Source: Phoronis australis
Lineage: Eukaryota > Phoronida > Phoronidae
Assembly (NCBI GenBank): GCA_002633005.1
Contig: NMRA01000467.1
Coordinates: 255,081-319,080, forward strand
Length of the DNA: 64,000 nt
Reading direction: 5' to 3'
In this document: one piece after another, positions 10,701 to 22,700 of the stretch
Layout: the number at the start of each line of letters is the position of its first letter
Numbering within the stretch: position 1 is the stretch's first letter
The notes under the pieces: model-generated
Told to the model about the DNA's origin: nothing
The model's database searches: none
The model's input: the letters and a program-made list of their open reading frames with translations, nothing else
Position numbers and translations under genes: made by a program

Positions 10701-13700
10701 AAGATATAAACCTTTATTTCAGTGCGCACTTTAGTTAATTTTTGCAAAAAGCGAACCGAGGTTCCGTCGTGCAGGGTCACGCCGAGGCTTCCTACCCTGG
10801 CTTCGCCTTTCTCGTACTAGCCGAATGACTAAAGTGTTCAAAAATTTAGTATTTTCCGTTTTAATAATTCGTTTGGGCGTTTGTTACGCGAGTCGTGGTG
10901 TGGTTCAGTCCTGTTGTGGTCATAAAAAGTAGACGATTACCACATTTTTGCAGTTTGGGTTCAAATTCAATTGTAAACAAGTGTTCGGGGTGTCCCCATC
11001 ATGATCAGGTGTTAGCGATGTTTATTTAGGTTAACTTTTTCCTCATTGGACTGGTGCAAAATAACATTCCCCTGGGCACTTTCGTTTAATGGTTAAAAAT
11101 TTTCAAGTTATCAAATAAGATTGATCAAATCTAGAATCGCATTCATGTCTTCGTGTGTGATGCCTTCATGTTGTTGTGTATGACATGCCACATAATCAAT
11201 GTTCTCGACATCTGAAAATCCAAACCTGTCGGAAAGACGTAACTGAACTCAATCTTTCGGCTATTCTTTGTTATGGGCAAACAAAAAAACACGTATGTTA
11301 CAGCTTACCAAGACTGACTGAAGCACCGGCTAATTGCCCTGAATTCAGTAATGCTAAGACTTCGCGAGGTTTTGTGAGATGTTGCCAAGTATTCTAAAGC
11401 GTTCCCACCTTGCATTTTGTTTTTAAGGTTTTCGTTAGCTAACATGAAATAGATACGCCCAAAACTAAATGAATAAGCACTTTTTATGCCAAATAGTTGC
11501 GAATTTTTTTATTTTGAAGAAAAAATAGTTACTTCCAAGTTTCCCGCCAAATGATGTAATGGGTGGAAGATGTTTGGTCACTTGGCGATCAATTGCAATG
11601 GCGGAACACAACTGATCAGCAGAGGAGGACGATTTTGAGCGAGAACTAGACAATTAATATTCAGACAGAAAAGAGAGTGAATACAGGCATCACACTCAAG
11701 TTCTTGAAGAATCAGACAATGAATTCAATTTCCTACTTAGAGAACTTTCGTCGACTTTGAGGCCGTATGAACTCGACCCTACAAGAAATGCCACTACCAG
11801 ACATATGTGTCGCCACAACCAACTGAACCAAGGGGTGGTCAATATTCACAAAAAACACTTAATAATCACTGATATCAAAGGTCATATTGAACCTAGGTCA
11901 TCCTTGCCATTATGCATGAGTACGCTCTAAAGACACTGCTTAGTCTCCGTGTCGTAGCACTCGATCTTGGCCGGGGTGGAGATCCCTAGAATGCAGGCAG
12001 TTTCTTCATTATTTGTAAAATTCGCAAATACACTTACAAAGTGGCGAGTACTTCGTAACGCCGCTTTTGTGTTTGGTCGAAGCACGATTCCTTGAAATGT
12101 GCCGAACAAGGTGTAGCTTATGACTGAATCGCATGTTCCATAATGACTTTCCGCACGCTCGTGCGGCGCACAAACCGGTGTTTCTGTGCTACTTTCACGT
12201 ATTTAGGGAAATTTGATCACAGAGACGTTCTCAGTCAAGTGGCTATTACTACAGCCTCCACAAACGCACATTTTCATGTCGGAAAAAGGCGGCTCTCTGT
12301 GGACATTCCTCACAACTACTCAGTATCGCACTGGTAAAAACAACAATGGCGGAGACGGTTTTACACCCATTACGTACAACCTCGATGACAGAAAAATGNC
12401 GCAAATACACTTACAAAGTGGCGAGTACTTCGTAACGCCGCTTTTGTGTTTGGTCGAAGCACGATTCCTTGAAATGTGCCGAACAAGGTGTAGCTTACGA
12501 CTGAATCGCATGTTCCATAATGACTTTCCGCACGCTCGTGCGGCGCACAAACCGGTGTTTCTGTGCTACTTTCACGTATTTAGGGAAATTTGATCACAGA
12601 GACGTTCTCAGTCAAGTGGCTATTACTACAGCCTCCACAAATGCACATTTTCATGTCGGAAAAAGGCGGCTCTCTGTGGACATTCCTCACAACTACTCAG
12701 TATCGCACTGGTAAAAACAACAATGGCGGAGACGGTTTTACACCCATTACGTACAACCTCGATGACAGAAAAATGTATCTAAATATTTGGTTTGTTCCTT
12801 GGCAACAGGTATACTAAGGGCTATTAAGTCTCTTAAAATGTATTTTATTAAAATAAAATTCTTTTTGAGACACAGTGTCATGGTGGGATCTCATTAAGAG
12901 AGGACGCGTGATTTTGTCTAGATTTTAGCGAGCTTCTAGTGTTACTGAAATCTACCTTGTTGAAGCGACTGGTGGTGAAGAACATTCACATGACAAAATG
13001 GCTACCAAGTGTACATGGACGTTGTTTTTCTCTTCTCTTTTAAGGGTACCGGTTACTACAAAAAAACAACTCAAGAATGGAAATAATTTTCTGTCAATAA
13101 TTTTTTTCTAAATGTCGTTTACTGGGGCAAAAATTTTACTGGGCGAAGCACACTGAACTTTTCTGCCTACGAATATGGCTACTCCTTCATGAACCCGGTC
13201 GAAGATCATTTGAAAATCTGCGTACAATACAGGGTCAGTTACTGGATACGTTAAAAGAGGCGAGTACTAGATACCATTTACTGGAAGGCAACACACTGTG
13301 GGACATGTGTTTGACAGACGCTGTTGTATTCTACATGCCAAGGCCACTGCGCTTTCTCTTTGTTAAAATCTGTTCGCACAGCAATTGACTCCGCTCTTTA
13401 CTATGACTGGCAACAGTACCAAGATAACTTAATTGATTGAGAACTTTGTTCACTACGGCTAAACACGTGATACGTACAGTCATGAATATATATATATATA
13501 AATCAGAATTTGTGGTCTGGTAATAAAGATAATCTGAGTGTATGTTCTTCGTGGTATTATCATCATCCCATTTTTGTGCGGTGAAAAAAACTATAAGAAT
13601 GGACGTTCTAAAAATGAAATACGATTTTTAAGAACAAAACAATTGGCTGAGAATAGCAAAAGCATTGATAACAGCACAGCTTTTACTTGACACTTTTCTG

Positions 13701-16700
13701 TCCCAACTCAAGAATGTAGCACAAGAGCAACTTCCCATGTCTAGCGTAAACACGGCGAAACCTCATTAGTGAACATTAGCTGGTACACATATTTAACACA
13801 TGAGCCTGTCAATTCTTCAACATCAGCATCTAGTGAATGTCAAGTCCTCCATTAGCTTACTCCATGAAAGTCGGAGGAGTTAGTGCAAACGAAACTTCTT
13901 TTGATGTGCACTGACCTGGGCCACTGATCTCATAGTGTAGAGAAACTTCATAAAAGTACTGTGCACATACCTTTCGCAGAAGAGGTGTATCGAAAGTGTC
14001 GTATTCTAGGCGGGCGGAGTAACCAAGCGACAGGATGAGTTTGTCCACCGGCTTGAATTCAGTGTGACCTTTATTTTGTGAAAATATAAGACAAAAGAAT
14101 GGAATTAGCCATCAAGATTGTATGTCTCTTTCAGAGCCATTCCTTTCAAAACTTCACTAAATTGAAATCAGAACATGGACCTCGACTGGTGTGAACATTC
14201 TTAAGCGAGCATGACTTGTAAATTTCATTGACAATTATGCAACGAATAAAGCATACCATCCCTGTCTTTTGTTTCTATGCCGATAACACCCTGGTTACCG
14301 ATGAAGATCTTCTGTATTTCCTGCCCATACGTCCAGTTATGACCAACAGCCTCTACTAACTTCCGGTAGGTGTGGTGGAAGTCTGTGGCAAGACGTGATC
14401 CGTTAGGGTGATCGAAAGCGGTGTGAATTAGAGAACTTTTGTCCCCAAACACTCTTTCAACGAGAGATGCTGGCACGCGGAAACACGGTATGCCAAGAGA
14501 TCTATTGACTTTCTGGTAATGAGTCTCCATTTCGAATGCCTGTGAAGAATCAGTTGTGATGGACCAGCTTTTCTCGAAGTTCCGCGACAAATCCGCTTCT
14601 GACGACTTCAATGCCGGAAGTAAAACGCCACAGGACTGATCTTCCGGAAGGTACTTCTCTGCCCACTTGTCAATCACCTTCAAGACGTTCTTTGTTCCCA
14701 TCGCGTACTTCCGATCATGATACCAATCCGTTCGCTCGAAGTGACTACCACGCATGTGGAGCATGTTGGAAAACAATCTTAGTTCCTCTTTAACCACAAG
14801 TTTGATGTTGTCGTAGACGTCTGCATTAAAAAGGTCTTTGAAGGAAATGTCCACACTTTTGTAACCTAGAGTCCTGGCGTCCTCAATACTCTTCTCCGTC
14901 GGACCGAAACGCCTTGAGAAAAGTCCTTCCAGTAGGCGGTAGCTCCTAAATCGGTAATCTTCGCTGATAGATGTTGCTAAAATTTTGAAACAACAGACGT
15001 GTTCATCCAGTAAACAGAGCTACATGTATACCAACAAAGTGAGTTAATCCTTTCCTGGCGTCATTGGAACACCGGGTGACAACTACCGGTAGTAACGGAA
15101 ACATTTAACTGTTATTAAAAATTTCATAGGCTGCTATAGCAACCTTCCGTCAAAGAAACCAATTTTTATGTAAAACCGGACTGTCGCCATGTTCTTGACT
15201 AAGACGATAAATTTTTGGGCTTAGTTTGAAAGAGCGTTTCGAGCCTTGAAACGGCGCCCGTTACCTGCTGTAACTTGGAAAGAACTGGTACTTCGTATAC
15301 GTATGAAGACTATAGCCGCATAATTTGAGCAGCCGTGACGAACCAATTGATTCAGTTTGTTCTCAAGTAAAAATTGCCACTATTGTTTCCACGCACAGAA
15401 TCCTGTCTAGATCTTATTCATTGACAAACAGTTAACAAGCAAAAAATGTATGAGCTGTCAATTTTTCTAAATCCAGATATCGTATCCAATCTGAGTAAGG
15501 AACACGTTGAGATCGGTTTATAACCTTTAGTGGTCTAGATCAAAAGTTTTTGGTGGAAGGCAGCTTTATAGTCTTTCAGAAAATTGCAACGGGCTAAAGC
15601 AAGTCCGTCATTGGTACAAAACTGAACTGCGTTTTCAATAGAGACAGCTTGACGTTTTGGTGTTGGGACTTCTATGTTTAATTTGGGCAACCCTTTGGGA
15701 CTGCTCAAGACAATACAGAGGAGTGAACGGAGGAATAACCAACACTAATAGACAAAATACCAGTCTTCCGCTCTAGGTCACCAATGACTCGGTTTGTGAA
15801 ACACAATAGTGGAACACCATACATTGATGAACATTCTTACCCAAATGCTCGTGGTAGTTGTAACCACTACCAATGAAATTCGAGTCGGCAGTATCACGTG
15901 CCAAAAACGTGACTTCATCATTGTCCCCATTCTCCCGCGCTCTGACGGCATTGATGACAGCTCCCACCATTGGTCCAGGCCCTCCCGCGTAGAGCACACG
16001 AGTGGGACCTCCTGTTGTTTTCGGGTTCGGTCCTTTGTAACGGCATATTTTAACAGCCTATTTGGAAACAAAATGCCACAAATGTTTTTGGAGTATGTAA
16101 TGGCAGCAACCAGAAAAAGTTATGAAAACGAAACTGGTGACATGTGGTTTTGACTGAAAACCGCTTTGTTGCATAGTATCAACGCAGTAATTTCCGGAGG
16201 TAGAAATGTGTTCTTGCAGATAAGTCGTACCAAATCTCTAAAAATGCTTATATTTGAAAAGGCGATTCAAAGTTAGTGAAAAATACTGTAACTTGTGGTC
16301 TTTGTGTCATAGTTACCACTGTAAGTTGTAGTGGACATCTTAAACGTGTATAAATATGACTTTTCACATTTTTCCGGGTCAGGTGCACACTTCATTTGAT
16401 CAAAATGTTTTCAAACTAATTTTGTTTTCGTACCAAGGTGATGATCGCTAGAGATGGAGGCAACGTCGAAACATAAGTCTTTTCCAGTTATTCACTCTAT
16501 ATTGCCATATCAACACGTAGCGGAAACTAGGTGTTTATTCCTCTGGAAACCATTCTACGTAATACATTATTTCCCGATGTTTCAGAATCAATAACGTTTT
16601 GTTTGCAATTGCACATGAGTTCAGTACCGATACAAACCTTTCGTTTTGGTGGTTCATGGTTTGTCAGGAGAGAAAACGATTCTACTTCATGGGGAAAATT

Positions 16701-19700
16701 CTTCTTGACAAACTGCAGGACTTCTTCGTCACTCGTCACCCAGTTACTGTAAATGGTTCTTTTGTCTTTGATTGCTTGTTCGCAGAACTTCTCTGCGTCG
16801 GCACCTGGTAAATTTGTGGACAAAAATCTGACCTACAAAATCGAGACAACGATTCACTTTTAATGTAAATACTTTATATTAGATTATTTCATACAGGCCC
16901 GTAGCGGGGATGGTTCGAATTTCTAGAACGGTGGACCTTTGATATTTTCCAAAGGTCGAAATTGTAGAGTTTCCAGTAAGGCTCTTCACGCAGCTTAATT
17001 AGGGGGAAGGGAAGTCTGTATACAACGATGACTCTCAGCTCTATGTTCCTGAGATGAGACGGACATGAGGATGTCGTGACGGTGCAAGATTTTATACCAC
17101 AAACATTTATAAAATCTTGCACTGGCAGGTTTTTACGCAACCAATCTAAGACACCTGTGGATGTTTGTCATGGGTCTCAATTGAAGAAAGTATTTTTTAA
17201 TCTTCCCTTTTTGGGTAACATTAGTTGTGTGATCGGCAGGCATGTTTAAAGAATGCTTGGAGCATGTGCACCATATTTGCAACTTGTGACAATCTTTAAA
17301 CCTGTAAATAGACTTTTGTCATTGTCTAGACTAAAAAAACCATTGAGTAATTCTCAAAGAAGTCATGTTGTGTACCAACTCAACTGCAGTGACTGTGAAC
17401 AGTTTTACACTGGAATGACGAACAGGTTTCTTATCATCAGAGAAGGATAAATGGTGGGGCGGAAGAAGACTCGTAAGGGAGTTCCCAGGAAAAGAGTGGA
17501 GTTGTGCCACTGTAAATAGATCNTAATCTATTATTTTCATACACTCTTTGTGCACATTCACAGAGATCATTCAACTATGTTGTTTTTGTACTATAACGTA
17601 TTTCTGGTGTATTATGCAAACAAGCTGCATTTTACACCATTAGTCAATGTTTTAGTCATTGAGGCACAAATTTTGCCCAGTCTCAAGTGTTTTGTGTTAT
17701 TTTTGATGCCTGACAATGCCAGAATAACTTCCTAGTAACATTCAGACTTAGTTTGAATTTTTGTCACTAGGTGTCTCTTTACATTTTTTAAATTTCACTG
17801 TTTACAATTAATTTACAATAGTAAAACATGTAATGTGAGTGTAATATTGTTCAATACAATGGCACTGATGGGACCATGTTACTTGTTTTACAAAAAAGTC
17901 ACCAAAACTGTTGTTTTTACAAATATAAGTTTACTAAGCTCTTTGGTGATTATTTGGTAACTTCAAACTCAAATTTCTCAAAAATGTGCAACTTTATAAG
18001 TGGGAACTTTTTAGATTTTGAAAACACTCTAATAAATGAATTAAAAAACACCAAAATAAAATTGCCCCCCCTAAAGTACTCACAAAAACCATTTTCTAGA
18101 GGCCCTACAAAATCTGGCCCACCGACTAATCATTGCTAAAACAAGCAACACAGGGGCTGTCTTGCGTAAGAGTGGCAGTGGGTGACCCAAGACTGCATGT
18201 TCGAAAGAAAATGAGGATCGTGTTGAGGAACTGATTCAATCCCAGGAGGACAACCCCGGGCAAATCTCTGAGAGAATTCGATAGCTATTTACAAGTGAGC
18301 AAGTCTTCTGTGCAAAGAATGGCAATAACCCTTCAAAAGAATGTAGGTATCACGGAGAGATCAAAATGTTTGAATGAAAACTCAAAGTAGATACTTGCAT
18401 GACCACTATTCGGCCACAGATGTGAAAAGAATCATTTTCATTGATGAAAAGACTTTACACTCGAAATCGCTAAAAATCGCCAAACCGACCGTGTTCTTGG
18501 GATACAAAAACGAGATATTTAGCCTTTTCGACTCTATCATGAGAATTCCAGGTTTTTGAAAAATAAGGATTTCCGGTGGAGTATCGTAGGACAGAAAAAC
18601 AAATGTTCATTTTATTGACACTGATACGGCCAAAGTTGTAGGATGTATGCAGTTAATGGATAAAAATCTTCTCCCGGATTGCAGGCGACTGAATCCTTGA
18701 AACAATTAGGTGTTTCAGTAAGATGGGGCTCCTTTTTCACACGCAATCAAGATAAGCCAGGCTCATTTGGAGTAAGCAAGATAAGCCAGGCTCATCTGGA
18801 GTAAGCAAGATAAGCCAGTCTCATCTGGAGTAAGCAAGATAAGCCAGTCTCATCTGGAGTAAGCCACAACAAAATACATCAAAAAGGATGAGTGGCCTCC
18901 GCTCAATCCTGACTGCAATCCAACGGACTGTGCCAAAAGGAGAAAGTTTACCAGGGGAATGAGAGACAAATCGACTGAGCAGGAATGAAGTCAGTTTATC
19001 ACGGGAGGAAATCTCGATAGCAGAAATGCGGAAAAGCATTTCTGGTTGGTAGAAACGGCTGCGTTTAGTCGTGGAGGAAGGTGGAGGCCACATAGAGCAT
19101 TAACTGAAATGAGCGAGCTTTCTTTTTGACCTAATGTATTTAACTAGACAGTACTCGCCCAATTGGACGCAGATCTCTCAGATATTTTGCTCATTTGTTG
19201 ATGATGTCCTAAGGTTCATCTGTAAGAAATTTGAAAAAATCAGTTTATCAGTTGCTGCGAAATCACTTGTCAAAAATTGGGTCACTTTTTTGGAACACCT
19301 GATACATGTTCATTAGAACGTCGTACGGAAAATTCGCCATCTAATGAGCTAGAATTCTTCATCTAGTTTGCACAAAACATAGTTGTTTGATTTTTACAGA
19401 AGAGCGCTTATTAATATAAAATCTTGATTCTGGCAAAGCATCCGTGATTTGAAAAAACACAAATGACAAAATGTATTATTGTGGGATAAAGCCGAAGACT
19501 TGCCATAACGAATGTGTAAAACAACTGTCACATTAACAATATTCAATAATGAAGTCTTATCATTACCGCCATAATCAAAAACTTCAAAGCCAGCCTCTTC
19601 AATGCCTCTAACACAAGCTTCCGCCCTATATGAGGCCTATACATTGTACTTCTAACACAAGCTTTCGCCCTATATGAGGGCCATAGTCCTTCATCAGGTG

Positions 19701-22700
19701 AATAAATGGCACGATGATAAATCATTGTCTACAAAGCACATTAGACTTTCACATATCCAAATATGGAACTAATTATTACTGCGTACAACTCGCATCAATA
19801 GCAAAATTCGATTGTTGATGACTACGACAACACTAATGATAACGACAGTGATGATGACAATGATACGCATAGATAACTCAAGACGGGGGAAATTGGGGGA
19901 TCGATCGAATCCCCCCTCAGAAAAGGTCCAGGACCAGCCTATCCATTTAACATAAGATATAGATGGACAAAAAACAACAAAATTGTTGTTATAGTAGCTA
20001 CTGGTACTACTAACTACAATGATAACTAAGTTGATCTTGATTTTGAATTTACTTCTGATTCAAAGCCCTTTACGTAATCATCAGGCCGTGCCTGGCCAAC
20101 TTCGTCCGAATGGTGCGTAGATGATAGAATCGCGCAGACTATTAGAAGAGGCGTCATGTCATTCATCGGCATGGAACGCTCGTGGTGGCTACAGCCTAAT
20201 AGGATAACAAGGGAGTCTAGAAGTAAATTTTCATACATAGCTAGGCTATAAATCAGTGAGAGAGATCACAAACAGTGGTGCGGTGTGAATGCCTTAAAAT
20301 CAACCGCGAAACAAAACAGCAGTATGCGCACTTAAAACTTTGCACGTGCTGTACCCAAGTGCATAGTGAGTTACGGACGTATTATATTGCTAAGAAGTTA
20401 CGTCGTTGCTGTGGAAGAGAGAGTTATCCGTGGTATACTATGAAAGAACTAACGAGAAACGTTAGAATGCCAGCAGAAAAACTGCACTTGATGACCCCAA
20501 AATTGAACATAATGGCCCTAAAGCCTGTACAAAGCTTTTAATTAGTATACCAAACTAATGTGTGATTGGGAAAATTCTAATTCAAAAATCAGTTTAACAC
20601 ACATTGACCTTTGAGTTTGTCGCAACTAATGACCCTAAAGTTTGTGACTGGACTTCATGAATGGAAAACACGTGCGTGATTATGAAAGGTTTAGCACAAA
20701 AATCAATTTTGCACATAATAACCTTTGACCTGGCAACTCAGGTCACTTGATCCAATTTGAATTCCAAGTAAATGTCGGACCCGTTTCGGGTCATTCCGTT
20801 ACATTTTGGGTGAAAACACTATAATCTTGTTTTTTAAATCCATTCATTATCGTATAAGTTACAATGAAAACGATTGTTATTAGCGAATCGATGTAAGAAT
20901 AATAGCAATCTGAAAAGGAAGGAAGAATAAGAAGGATAAGAACGTGACACGGCGTAACAATAATGGACTCTGCGCGTGCGTATTACTAGGATTGTTATGG
21001 GAAGTTATTTACAGTAACCCGTTTACCAATATGAGAAGGAATTCTTTAAAATTATAGGAGAAATTACATGACATATTTTGATGACCTTTACACTAATTGA
21101 CCTCTTCCGGTGAATTATGAGCCCCGATGAGGGAAAAATTCTAAACTCCATTAAAAGTGTGGTTAATGCTAAGAATCACAGATGTTTTACTTTAAGCACT
21201 TCAGAATACAAGATGAATGAATTGGTCAAACTTTCAGAACAAAAATGCACCTAATGACCCCATGGGTGCACCAAATGGCCTGAAAATTTAGAATTCAAAC
21301 TCAATCGCATTTAGTAAACAGACCTCTTCCGGTGCAATATGGAATATGATTATATAACGAATCAAAATTTTAGTACCTCCAAAAATCACATGCAGAATTT
21401 AAAGAACATACCTGCACCCATTTTGGAGTTATTAAGCCTTTACGTTGGTCGGAAGAAGAATAAGAAGAACTAGGCGTGACAATAATGGACCCTGCGCGTG
21501 TGTATTACTGGAATTGTTTTGGGAAGTTACTGACTGCAAACCCTTTACCAATATGAAAAGGAATTCTTTAAAAAATGTAGGAGAATTTACATGTTAATAT
21601 TTTGATGACCTTTCCACTAATTGACCTCTTCCGGTTCATTATGAACCCCGACGAGGGAATAATTGTGAACTCGATTTAAAGTGTGGTTAATGCTAAGAAT
21701 CACAGATGTTTTACTTTAAGCACTTCAGAATACAAGATGAATGAATTGGTCAAACTTTCAGAAGAAAAATGCACCTAGTGACCCCATGCGTGCACTAAAT
21801 GACCTGAAACTTTAGATTCTGTATTAAACTACCTGTGCCAATCACACCTGTAAATTTGAAGTGTCTAGCTCAAAATTTTAGTTTCCACCTAATGACCTTT
21901 GACCTGTTAAACCTGATTGGATGACCCGATTACTTAGAAAAGTAATTTTTTAAATTAGCTTATTGACTTATACCGTTGTACCGAATTTGAAAAGAATAGC
22001 TTTTAAAATAAAGAAGGAGTAGCATTTTGAAAATTATATGACCTTTGCACCAAATGACCTCTTCCGGTGCAATATGGAATATGATTATATATTGAATCAA
22101 AATTTATGTACTGTCAAAAATGATATGCTAAATTTAAAGAACGTAGCTGCACCCAATTTGGAGTTATTAAGTCTCAAAGTTGGTCGGAAGAAGAATAAGA
22201 AGAACTAGAAACATTATTGTCACGGCGTGACAATAATAGACTCTGCGCGTCCGTATTACTGGAATTGTTATGAGAAGTTACTGACAGCAACCCGTTTACC
22301 AATATGAAAAGGAATTCTTTAAAATATTAGAAGAAATTACATGTTAATATTTTGATGACCTTTCCACTAATTGACCTCTTCCAGTGCATTATGAGTCCCG
22401 ATGAGGAAATAATTGTGAACTCGATTAAAAATGCTTTTGATGCTAAGAATCACACATGTTTTACTTTAAGCACTTCAGAATACAAGATGAATGAATTGGT
22501 CAAACTTTCAGAAGAAAAATGCACCTAATGACCCCATGCGTGCACCAAATCACCTGAAAATTTAGAATTCAAAATCAATCGCACTTAGTAAACAGATATG
22601 TAATTTTGAAGTTTCTAGCTCAAAATTTTAGTTTGCACTCAATGACCTTTGATCAATTTTTTTCTGATTGGTTAAGCCTATTGCGTAGTAAAGTTGTGCG

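Noticed and set aside
11590-11800. Transposon ORF start resembling acidic PYxFEP proteins (EEDDFERELD ... LRPYELDPT)
   Set aside because: Broken by stops within 20 codons and too weak to assign.
12143-12817. Two near-identical small frames (MTFRTLVRRTNRCFCATF)
   Set aside because: They are the same sequence twice because of the haplotype duplication; no domain and inside an intron.
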